Source: Cognatundibacterium curvum
GTDB lineage: Bacteria; Pseudomonadota; Gammaproteobacteria; Burkholderiales; Burkholderiaceae_D
DNA length: 64,000 nt
Direction of reading: 5' to 3'
Assembly (NCBI RefSeq): GCF_014284235.1
Contig: NZ_JACOGD010000002.1
Coordinates: 248,001 to 312,000, forward strand
Part shown: one piece after another, positions 56,579 to 64,000 of the stretch
How positions within the stretch are numbered: the stretch's first letter is position 1
How the letters are laid out: each line of letters begins with the position of its first letter
Position numbers and translations under genes: made by a program
The notes under the pieces: generated by a model
Told to the model about the DNA's origin: nothing
Databases searched by the model: none
The model's input: only the letters and a program-made list of their open reading frames with translations

Positions 56579-56824
56579 TTAGTTTGCCGCCGATTTCAGC
56601 AATTGAAACAGCTGGTCTTTCAGGCTGATGCGAACTTTTTTCAAGTCTTCCAAAGCGACATCGGCCAGATGCTCGACGCCGTTTTCTGCACGGATGACCG
56701 CCTTGTCTGCGTCCTCATATTCTGTGAACAGTTTAGCGAAATGCGCATTGTTCATTTTCAGATGATGAATGGTCTCTTTGTATTCTGGAAAATCAGCAGC
56801 TAATGGATGATGGTCAACTTGCAT
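56579..56824 (-). CDS. YdcH/DUF465 family small protein
   Basis: An 81-residue, fully helical, charged protein. HHPLAADFPEYKETIHHLKMNNAHFAKLFTEYEDADKAV is the DUF465 (YdcH-like) signature. It lacks a signal peptide. AAGGAGCC precedes the ATG. It lies alone between two chemoreceptor genes. The function of this small coiled-coil family is not established. Confidence 0.85.
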   Translation of the reverse strand: MQVDHHPLAADFPEYKETIHHLKMNNAHFAKLFTEYEDADKAVIRAENGVEHLADVALEDLKKVRISLKDQLFQLLKSAAN

Positions 56825-57004
56825 TTTGGCTCCTTAGGGGATGCAGGACAATTCCTGTTGACTCCATCGTATATTTTTAGCACTCGTTGTTCGTGATATA
56901 CATCAAGCCGGAATGACATTTTATTCAGATTTCAACTATCCGCATTTTGTCGGAAACGCGCTTCAGGCAGTCTGGCTTCAATCGGCCCTGAACAGAGGAA
57001 GGCA

Positions 57005-58558
57005 TTAAGGCAAACGGAAGACGCTGACGGCCTGGGCTAATACCAGTGCCTGTTCTTCCATGCTTTCCGCAGCAGCTGCAGCTTGTTCTACTAAGGCTGC
57101 ATTTTGCTGCGTCATTTCATCCATTTCAGTGATCGCAAGGTTGATCTGTTCTATGCCTGCGCTTTGTTCCGTGCTGGCGGCACTGATTTCACTCATGATG
57201 TCGGCTACATGCTGCACGCTGCTGACAATGTCTTGCATAGTCTTACCCGCATCATCCACCAACAGGCTGCCGCGTTCTACATTGCCGACCGAGTCATCGA
57301 TCAATTGTTTGATTTCTTTAGCGGCACCCGCGCTGCGCTGCGCCAGATTGCGCACCTCGGCAGCGACTACCGCAAAACCGCGCCCCTGTTCACCAGCGCG
57401 CGCTGCCTCGACCGCTGCATTCAGTGCCAGGATATTGGTTTGAAAAGCGATGCCATCGATAACACTGATGATGTCGACAATTTTCTGTGAACTGCTCTTA
57501 ATCTGGCCCATGGTGTCAACTACCTGACCAACTACACTGCCGCCTTTAGTGGCGACCTGGCTGGCTGACAAGACTAATTGATTCGCCTGCCTTGCATTGT
57601 CCGCATTTTGTCTGACCGTACTGGTCAGTTCATCCATAGAACTTGCGGTTTCTTCCAGCGAGCCAGCCTGGTTTTCGGTGCGGGACGACAGATCGGCATT
57701 GCCAGTCGCTATTTCCTGTGAGGCTGTTGTGATGGTGGATGCGCTGTCTTTAATTCTGGCGATGGTCTGCACAAAGTTATCCTGCATCTGTCGCAAAGAG
57801 CCGAGCAATTCCCCCAGCTCGTCCTGCGTCCTGACCTCTATTCTCGCAGTCAGATTATTGTTGGCGATCGCATCGGCAATATGCACCGCAGCTTTCAGAG
57901 GGGATACGATGCTGCGTGCAATCAGCCATCCGGCCAGTGCGCCTGTGATTAAGGTTAGTACACCGATGATGAGTAAACTGATCACAGAGCTGCGGTAATT
58001 CGCCAGTGATTGCTCGTAGGTAGAGCGCATTGCATCATGCTGTAATTTGGCCAGTTCGGTCAGCTCAGCCATCCATTTTTCATGCGGTACCAGAAACTCG
58101 GTTTGCAATAAGCCTGAAGCATCGAAATAATTGCCTTCAGCAACGAAGGCCTGGATTTTTTTGATCACCGCGAGTACTGCTTGTTTTTGAACGATGGCTG
58201 CTTGCAGACGTGTCAGGTCATTCGGATCGGACAACAGTTTTTTGGCGACGGCTTCAGATTCTTCAAAGCTGCTAAGGGCACTGACCAGGCGTTTGGTTTC
58301 TTTTTCTGCCTCACCCTGATCGCGTGGTGCCGTCATTTTGCGCAAGGTCAGGGTAAGGGCGCGTCCTTGCTCGCGCATCTCCGTTGCTGCATCCAGACTC
58401 GCCACCTTAGTCTGGAAAATATAATCTGTGCTGCGTTGCAACTGACTGAGTTTAAATAAGCCCAGACCCAGTATGCCGCTGGTCAACAGCAACACTATGC
58501 CAAAGCCCAGTGTGAGTCGTAAGCGTATCGTGATACGGGTCAGAATAGTCTTCAGCAT
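57005..58558 (-). CDS. Methyl-accepting chemotaxis protein (Tar-like sensor)
   Basis: Chemoreceptor, 517 residues. It has membrane helix 1 (about 12–32), a periplasmic helical sensor of around 155 residues ([30 protein letters not shown] onward), membrane helix 2 ([24 protein letters not shown]), HAMP and the hairpin tip [21 protein letters not shown]. It ends VSVFRLP with no pentapeptide. It shares layout with the receptor upstream and may be an old duplicate of it. Confidence 0.92.
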   Translation of the reverse strand: MLKTILTRITIRLRLTLGFGIVLLLTSGILGLGLFKLSQLQRSTDYIFQTKVASLDAATEMREQGRALTLTLRKMTAPRDQGEAEKETKRLVSALSSFEESEAVAKKLLSDPNDLTRLQAAIVQKQAVLAVIKKIQAFVAEGNYFDASGLLQTEFLVPHEKWMAELTELAKLQHDAMRSTYEQSLANYRSSVISLLIIGVLTLITGALAGWLIARSIVSPLKAAVHIADAIANNNLTARIEVRTQDELGELLGSLRQMQDNFVQTIARIKDSASTITTASQEIATGNADLSSRTENQAGSLEETASSMDELTSTVRQNADNARQANQLVLSASQVATKGGSVVGQVVDTMGQIKSSSQKIVDIISVIDGIAFQTNILALNAAVEAARAGEQGRGFAVVAAEVRNLAQRSAGAAKEIKQLIDDSVGNVERGSLLVDDAGKTMQDIVSSVQHVADIMSEISAASTEQSAGIEQINLAITEMDEMTQQNAALVEQAAAAAESMEEQALVLAQAVSVFRLP

Positions 58559-58889
58559 GTGATCAGTCCAGGTGAGAGTCAGCTAGATATCGGGATTTCT
58601 GTTGGGTAACATGTTAATGCAGGGCATGAAAATTGTTCTACGTATTTTCCGATGTGTTACTTGCTATGCACAGAATTCTTAATAATCAACATTGCCGTTC
58701 TTGACGAGGAAAATTTTTAATGCCATGAATCAACAATAGAACGGGAGCGGAATTTTTCAAGCCAGGAGACAATTTTTCATCTGTGGGCTGAGTGCTGTGA
58801 CTGGCTGTGACTGCATGTTGCAATACAAAATGCGCAAAAAAAACGGAAGCACTTGCTTCCGTTTTTGTCAGGGAGAGGTCAGACTGCGA
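58559..58889. other. 331-base gap between chemoreceptor and DUF2147 genes
   Basis: No gene is seen. It holds the DUF2147 terminator at 58836–58866 and presumably the chemoreceptor promoter; a sigma-28 promoter was looked for and not found. Confidence 0.55.
58836..58866 (-). terminator. Rho-independent terminator of the DUF2147 gene
   Basis: AAAAACGGAAGC (58839–58850) pairs with GCTTCCGTTTTT (58855–58866). On the minus strand an eight-T run follows the stem. Confidence 0.9.
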
Positions 58890-59333
58890 TTACTGCTCGC
58901 GTATCCACACTTGTGAACGTCCCAAAAATGGCGTACCTATATAACCGCGCACATTGAGCTTTTTATTGTTATCGGTCAGGTGCATTTTGCTGCTATATAC
59001 CTTGCCATTGGCCGGATCGATAATTTTTCCGCCATTGTATTCTTCACTGTCTTTTTTGAGACCGTACAGGATAGTCATGCCTATCACAGGCTGATCTTTA
59101 TTCGCACCTTCGCATTTATCACATTTCGGATTTTTGTCTGCGCCATCCTCGAGAAATAACTTTTCGATTTTCCCCTGCAATTCGCCGTTGCTCTCAGTAA
59201 TCCTTATCAGAGCCTTGGGCTTGCCCGTTTTATCATCAATATTCTTCCAGAGTCCTACCGGTGTCTCTTCCGCATGCGCAAAAGGCATGGCCACGAGCGA
59301 GAACAGTATCGCTAAAATACTCATTTTTTTCAT
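58890..59333 (-). CDS. DUF2147 exported protein
   Basis: A 147-residue protein with a signal peptide ending in AHA/EETPVG. The mature part opens with VGLWKNIDDKTGKPKALIRI and contains CDKCEGANKDQPVIGMTILYGLK and NGKVYSSKMHLTDNNKKLNVRGYIG, which together are the DUF2147 pattern: a single lipocalin-like or beta-sandwich domain with a C-x2-C pair. AGGAGA precedes the ATG. The function is unknown. Confidence 0.88.
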   Translation of the reverse strand: MKKMSILAILFSLVAMPFAHAEETPVGLWKNIDDKTGKPKALIRITESNGELQGKIEKLFLEDGADKNPKCDKCEGANKDQPVIGMTILYGLKKDSEEYNGGKIIDPANGKVYSSKMHLTDNNKKLNVRGYIGTPFLGRSQVWIREQ

Positions 59334-59638
59334 GTTGTCTCCTGATTCGGTTTTTAATGACGCGCAATAGACATCAGTCCTGTCGGTGTGCTACCGATTG
59401 CTGATTGTACGTGTTAGCTCTGGTATTTTGTTTAAGTTTTATAGAGGGCAGCCTTTAGATTTTTTTGTGTTGTGCGATACGCAGCTGCAAACGAAAATTT
59501 GGAAAATCACGCTTTGCCCAGCTTTATTTCTTCAACGTAAATTATTTGACTGAAATGACGAAGGCAGCAGGCAAAAAAAACCGGAGCAGCATAAAAACGC
59601 GCTCCGGTTTTATGTTGGCCTTATTGGTTGTATGGGCT
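59334..59638. other. 305-base gap between DUF2147 and valS
   Basis: No gene is seen. It holds the valS terminator at its right end and the DUF2147 promoter region. Confidence 0.55.
59573..59611 (-). terminator. Rho-independent terminator of valS
   Basis: AAAACCGGAGC (59577–59587) pairs with GCTCCGGTTTT (59601–59611); on the minus strand the stem runs into eight T. Confidence 0.9.
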
Positions 59639-62464
59639 TCAGGCTGGCGGTAACTTCGCTGCCTGTTCACGTAATTTTGCCAGCGTCGCAGAGAAGTTCG
59701 CCATTCTTTCTTTTTCCTGTGCGACTACCGCTGCCGGAGCGCGCGCGACAAAGCTTTCATTGCTCAGCTTAGCTTCAGCTTTTGCAATTTCTGTTTCCAG
59801 ACGCGTGATTTCTTTGCTCAGACGTTCACGTTCGGCGGCAACATCGATCTCTACTTTCAACATCAGTTTCGATTCACCGACGATAGAAACCGGTGCCGGA
59901 GAGTCAGGTAAAGCATCCACCACCTGGACTTCAGACAGCTTGGCCAGTGCCTGCAGATACGGTGCAAATGACTGCAGTCTTGCCTTGTCTTCCGCATTGG
60001 CTGCCTGCATTAACAAAGGAACGCGCAATGCGGGCGACAACTGCATTTCACCACGCAGATTACGGCAGGCGTCAGTCATTGCTTTGAGTGCTGACATCCA
60101 GCCTTCGGCTTCTTCATTCACATTGGCTGCGACTGCCAGCGGATACGGCTGCAGCATGATGGAATCGCCAGCCGGATTGAGCTGCTTGCCTGCCAGCGGT
60201 GCCACGGTTTGCCATAACTGTTCGGTCACGAAAGGAATCACCGGATGCGCCAGACGCAGGGTGACTTCCAGTACGCGCAGTAATGTGCGACGGGTTGCAC
60301 GTTGCTGTGCTTCTGTGCCTTGCTGTACCTGGACCTTAGCCACTTCCAGATACCAGTCACAATATTCGTCCCAGACAAATTTATAGATCGCAGATGCAAT
60401 ATTATCGAAGCGGAAGTCACTGAAGCCCTTTTCGATTTCCATCTCAGCGCGTTGCAGCGTCGAGATGATCCATTTGTCCGCTTGCGAGTAATCCAGATCT
60501 GCGTCTGTGACATCCGCGCCAAAGCCACAGTCCTTGCCTTCGGTATTCATCAATACGAAGCGTGTCGCATTCCACAGCTTATTGCAGAAGTTACGATAAC
60601 CTTCGCAGCGGCCCAGATCAAAATTGATATTGCGACCCAGTGACGCATAGCTGGCCATAGTAAAGCGTAAGGCATCGGTGCCATAGGCCGGGATACCATC
60701 AGCAAATTCCTTGCGGGTAGCTTTTTCGATCGCCGTTGCCTGCTTAGGATTCATCAGGCCGACAGTACGTTTAGCGACCAGATCATCGATCTTAATGCCA
60801 TCGATCAGATCAATCGGATCTAGCGTATTGCCTTTGGATTTAGACATTTTCTGGCCGCTGGAATCTCTGACCAGACCATGCACATACACGGTGTTAAATG
60901 GCACTTTTCCAGTGAAATGCACGGTCATCATGACCATACGCGCAACCCAGAAGAAAATAATGTCGAAGCCAGTGACCAGCACAGAAGACGGCAGGAAATG
61001 GCGTATATCCGGTGTCTCTTCCGGCCAGCCCATGGTGGAGAAGGGCACCAGCGCCGATGAGAACCAGGTATCGAGCACATCATCATCGCGTTTCAGGGCA
61101 CCTTGGTAACCCGCTGCCTGTGCTTTCGCCTGCGCGTCCGCTTCATTGCGCGCCACGAAGACTTGGCCATCATCGCCATACCAGGCAGGTATCTGATGGC
61201 CCCACCACAACTGACGGGAAATACACCAGTCCTGAATATTGTTGAGCCACTGGTTGTAAGTGTTACTCCAGTTTTCAGGAACGAACTTAATTTCACCGGA
61301 AGCGACTTTTTCAAGCGCGACTTCAGCGATGGATTTGCCCGGGAAGTGGGTACCTTCCGGTGCCGGTTTGCTCATCGCCATGAACCACTGATCGGTCAGC
61401 ATAGGTTCGATCACGACATTGGTGCGGTCGCCGCGTGGCACCATTAATTTGTGTGGCTTAACCGATTCCAGCAAGCCTTGTGCATCGAGGTCAGCCACGA
61501 TTTGCTTACGAGCTTCAAAGCGGTCCAGACCGCGGTATTTTTCCGGTGCATTGTCATTGATTTTCGCATCCAGTGTCAGGATGCTGATCTTTTCCAGGTC
61601 GTGGCGCTGACCAACAGCGTAATCATTGAAGTCATGCGCAGGTGTGATCTTCACACAGCCGGTACCGAATTCTTTATCGACATAGCTGTCGGCAATCACA
61701 GGAATTTCGCGCTCAGTCAAAGGCAGTTTGAGCAGCTTGCCGACCAGCGCGCTATAGCGCTCATCGGTAGGGTCAACCGCGACGGCCACGTCACCCAGTA
61801 AGGTTTCAGGACGCGTAGTAGCAACGGTCAGATGACCCGAACCATCCGCAAACGGATAGCGGATATGCCACATAGAACCGTCTTCTTCTTCCGATACCAC
61901 TTCCAGATCGGATACCGCAGTACCGAGTACTGGGTCCCAGTTGACCAGGCGTTTGCCACGGTAAATCAGGCCTTGCTCCACCAGACGCACAAACACTTCA
62001 GTCACAGACTTGGAGCGTTCCGCATCCATAGTGAAGTATTCACGGTCCCAGTCTGCCGATGCACCCATACGACGCATCTGACCGGTGATGGTGGAACCGG
62101 ATTTCTCTTTCCATTCCCAGACTTTTTCCAGGAACTTTTCACGGCCCAGATCATGGCGTGAGATCTTTTGTGCATCAAGCTGACGTTCCACCACGATCTG
62201 CGTCGCAATCCCAGCATGGTCGGTACCCGGTACCCAGGCAGTGTTGTAGCCACGCATACGGTAGTAGCGGGTCAGGCCATCCATGATGGTCTGATTAAAA
62301 GCATGGCCCATATGCAGTGTGCCGGTCACATTTGGCGGTGGCAATTGTATAGAGAATGAAGGTTTGCCATCGTCCATGCTGGCCGCGAAATATCCGCGTT
62401 GCTCCCATTCGGCGCGCCATTGTTGTTCGATTTCTGCGGGTTCGAAAGACTTCGCTAATTCCAT
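59639..62464 (-). CDS. valS: Valyl-tRNA synthetase
   Basis: Class Ia aminoacyl-tRNA synthetase, 941 residues. The HIGH motif is [13 protein letters not shown], the second ATP motif is [12 protein letters not shown], and the editing (CP1) domain lies between, with [15 protein letters not shown] and the [17 protein letters not shown] block. The C-terminal anticodon-binding and coiled-coil arm ([19 protein letters not shown]) is complete. The ATG at 62464 gives the standard start. Confidence 0.97.
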   Translation of the reverse strand: MELAKSFEPAEIEQQWRAEWEQRGYFAASMDDGKPSFSIQLPPPNVTGTLHMGHAFNQTIMDGLTRYYRMRGYNTAWVPGTDHAGIATQIVVERQLDAQKISRHDLGREKFLEKVWEWKEKSGSTITGQMRRMGASADWDREYFTMDAERSKSVTEVFVRLVEQGLIYRGKRLVNWDPVLGTAVSDLEVVSEEEDGSMWHIRYPFADGSGHLTVATTRPETLLGDVAVAVDPTDERYSALVGKLLKLPLTEREIPVIADSYVDKEFGTGCVKITPAHDFNDYAVGQRHDLEKISILTLDAKINDNAPEKYRGLDRFEARKQIVADLDAQGLLESVKPHKLMVPRGDRTNVVIEPMLTDQWFMAMSKPAPEGTHFPGKSIAEVALEKVASGEIKFVPENWSNTYNQWLNNIQDWCISRQLWWGHQIPAWYGDDGQVFVARNEADAQAKAQAAGYQGALKRDDDVLDTWFSSALVPFSTMGWPEETPDIRHFLPSSVLVTGFDIIFFWVARMVMMTVHFTGKVPFNTVYVHGLVRDSSGQKMSKSKGNTLDPIDLIDGIKIDDLVAKRTVGLMNPKQATAIEKATRKEFADGIPAYGTDALRFTMASYASLGRNINFDLGRCEGYRNFCNKLWNATRFVLMNTEGKDCGFGADVTDADLDYSQADKWIISTLQRAEMEIEKGFSDFRFDNIASAIYKFVWDEYCDWYLEVAKVQVQQGTEAQQRATRRTLLRVLEVTLRLAHPVIPFVTEQLWQTVAPLAGKQLNPAGDSIMLQPYPLAVAANVNEEAEGWMSALKAMTDACRNLRGEMQLSPALRVPLLMQAANAEDKARLQSFAPYLQALAKLSEVQVVDALPDSPAPVSIVGESKLMLKVEIDVAAERERLSKEITRLETEIAKAEAKLSNESFVARAPAAVVAQEKERMANFSATLAKLREQAAKLPPA

Positions 62465-62958
62465 GATGATCTGTTGGTTGAGTGCTAAACGTTTGATTAT
62501 AAATGAGAGTAGTGCTGCTGACGTGGACTTCGCCTTGCTTTTTAAGCGGGTATGCCCTGTATTGCAGCAGTGCCTTGCTGATCGCGCAGAAATAGCAGGG
62601 TTTAAGTGTAATTTGTGATTTTTTTATTAATTTGCATCGTCAGGTGTGATCATTTTTTTTGCAAGTGACTGTAATTGCACTATAAAGTAGGTGGGGCAGT
62701 TTGTTTGCTGAAGTGTAATTTTACTCAGCCAGCGTGGAGGCGCAGGCGGCATTGAGGTACTTTGTAACGCCTGACGCAGAGGGAATGCAAACATTGTTAC
62801 GATGCTGCTTGAATTAAAGTCAGCAAATGAATCAGATGAATCAACGCGGCCATCACATGTGCAATTGACCGATTATTGTACAGACCCGAAGACGGATGGC
62901 AGCACGTTGCAGCAGGCCTGAACAGGCGTATCCGTTACACTTAACTAAAAACGATCTC
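62465..62958. other. 494-base region between valS and the TPR gene
   Basis: The region between two divergent genes shows no convincing frame or RNA. It has AT-rich and T-rich stretches near 62610–62690. It should hold the promoters of both genes, but none stands out. Confidence 0.5.
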
Positions 62959-64000
62959 ATGCATAAATCTAAAACGGGCGTTTGTCATCTGTTACTCTTT
63001 CTTGGTCTGATGTTTACCCTGTTGTGCATGCGTAGTGCGTATGCAGATGAGCAGCGTGAACTGCAAGCCGTATTTGATATTTTCTCCGTGGCTGATTCCG
63101 ACAATGCGCGTGCTTTGCAACAGCTGGAGCAGCTCTATCGACAACAGGATGCATCCACCAGTATTCCGGTCAGGCTGACGACACTCAGAGCCTTATATCA
63201 TCTGCATGCAGAACTGGGTAACAACAGCGCCGCCCAGTTATTTTTATCTGCGATGCGAAAACTGGCTATCGATAGCGGAGACAAGGATGCCTTATTGATG
63301 GCGGATGTGATTTTGGCTTACCAAAAGTATTCATCAGGACAGCCCGCTCAAGCCCTGAAGGAATTAACGCAATTATTAGACAATTTGCACGCCAATGTGA
63401 GTGATGACGCCAAATTCCGGCTTTACGGCGCACTTGGCGCCATGCATTTCGTGATGGGTAACTACGAAGCTTCGCTACGTTTCTATCACGATGTATTACG
63501 ACTGACTGACAAACTGCCGTATCGTCGCGAGCAAAACCGGATTTTCATGCTTGAGGGCTTAGCCCAGTTATATATTGCGATGCGTGATCCGGAAAAATCG
63601 CTGCAGACTGTGAATGAGGCGATGGCATTGACGCCTTATTCCAGAGCCCCCAAAAATTATGCATCGCTGTTGATCGATGAAGGGGGGGCACTCACTCTGC
63701 TCGGGCGCGATGAACAGGCACTGGATGCTTATCGACGCGCCTTGAAAATTGCACGCGACAGCCATCTGGAAGAAACTGAGCTTAACTGCCTGCTTTATAT
63801 TTCCACTTATTATCTGCAGAAGCACGACTATAAAAGCGCAGAAGCGAATGCGCGCCTGGCCTTCCAGTTAACAACACAATTTCCTGACAGTAGCTATATC
63901 CGGGGGACAAAAGCGAATATTGGTTTCGCTTTGCTCGGACAAGGAAAAATCAGCCAGGGTGCTGAACTGGTGAATGAGGCGCTTAAGATCACGACTGCGA
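62959..64000 (+). CDS. TPR-repeat exported protein, cut by the window end
   Basis: A 347-codon open frame starts at ATG 62959 and runs off the window. A signal-type N-terminus (LLLFLGLMFTLLCM...SAYA/DEQ) is followed by at least five tetratricopeptide-like helix pairs, for example near ALGAMHFVMGNYEASLRFYH, GGALTLLGRDEQALDAYRRA and FALLGQGKISQGAELVNEAL. Proteins with this start in related bacteria often continue into a membrane helix and a GGDEF or histidine-kinase output domain, but the missing part decides. The start is tentative. Confidence 0.75.
   Translation, partial: MHKSKTGVCHLLLFLGLMFTLLCMRSAYADEQRELQAVFDIFSVADSDNARALQQLEQLYRQQDASTSIPVRLTTLRALYHLHAELGNNSAAQLFLSAMRKLAIDSGDKDALLMADVILAYQKYSSGQPAQALKELTQLLDNLHANVSDDAKFRLYGALGAMHFVMGNYEASLRFYHDVLRLTDKLPYRREQNRIFMLEGLAQLYIAMRDPEKSLQTVNEAMALTPYSRAPKNYASLLIDEGGALTLLGRDEQALDAYRRALKIARDSHLEETELNCLLYISTYYLQKHDYKSAEANARLAFQLTTQFPDSSYIRGTKANIGFALLGQGKISQGAELVNEALKITTA

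Noticed and set aside
58559-58630. Sigma-28 promoter for the third chemoreceptor
   Set aside because: A CCCGATAT-like box is present, but the spacing to any TAA-type -35 is wrong.

Overview
The window is a stretch of core chromosome from a betaproteobacterium. The best fit is order Burkholderiales, family Oxalobacteraceae or a close relative. This rests on the block pilMNOPQ–aroK/aroB–dgt, a cytochrome c4–ResB–CcsA (system II) cluster, an msrPQ pair, divergent lptM/cyaY, an Mg-type HemB and moderate GC by eye. The genus cannot be fixed from sequence alone. I saw no rRNA, tRNA, CRISPR array, prophage or complete IS element. The only mobile-like item is one MITE-sized element near 43.3 kb.

Layout. 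1–8 kb: 3' part of dsbD, a 1-Cys peroxiredoxin, a GNAT acetyltransferase, sbcB, a CorA/ZntB transporter, hemB, a probable small-RNA locus and engB. 7.7–14 kb: cytochrome c4, the two system II cytochrome c assembly proteins and the periplasmic methionine sulfoxide reductase pair msrPQ; together with dsbD this is a periplasmic redox and haem neighbourhood. 14–18.3 kb: an outer-membrane barrel protein, a PlsC-type acyltransferase, the tiny lipoprotein gene lptM, cyaY and mrcA (PBP1A). 18.6–29.8 kb: pilMNOPQ, a large lipoprotein of nine Ig-like repeats, a single-ORF AroK–AroB fusion, dgt and a DUF4197 gene. 29.9–32 kb: a Cache-type chemoreceptor. 32.5–37.5 kb: a LIV-type ABC transporter whose second permease is fused to an ATPase. 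37.5–43.2 kb: a PagL-like protein, a 3-hydroxyisobutyrate-dehydrogenase-family enzyme, fadD, phoD and a YciA-type thioesterase. 43.2–47.9 kb: the MITE, an Atm1-type exporter, a LysR regulator and glutamate dehydrogenase with a tandem T-N11-A operator in front. 48–52.7 kb: two paralogous glutamate/aspartate-binding proteins and one gltJKL transporter. 52.7–64 kb: pyrC, a DUF3025 gene, two chemoreceptors flanking a YdcH-like gene, a DUF2147 gene, valS and the start of a TPR protein cut by the window end.

How the genes connect. The gdhA and gltI/gltJKL block joins glutamate uptake to glutamate deamination/amination and probably shares LysR-type control. PilMNOPQ forms the type IV pilus alignment subcomplex and outer-membrane pore, and the Ig-like lipoprotein placed right behind it may be a surface partner, though this is inference. 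Three chemoreceptors and the pilus genes suggest a motile, surface-exploring cell.

I did not find a clear new multi-gene system. The items most worth a second look are the AroK–AroB fusion with a possible internal AroB start, the Ig-repeat lipoprotein inside the pil–aro block, the structured small-RNA candidate between hemB and engB, the paired LysR boxes before gdhA, the MITE and the PagL homologue with an apparent change at its third catalytic position.
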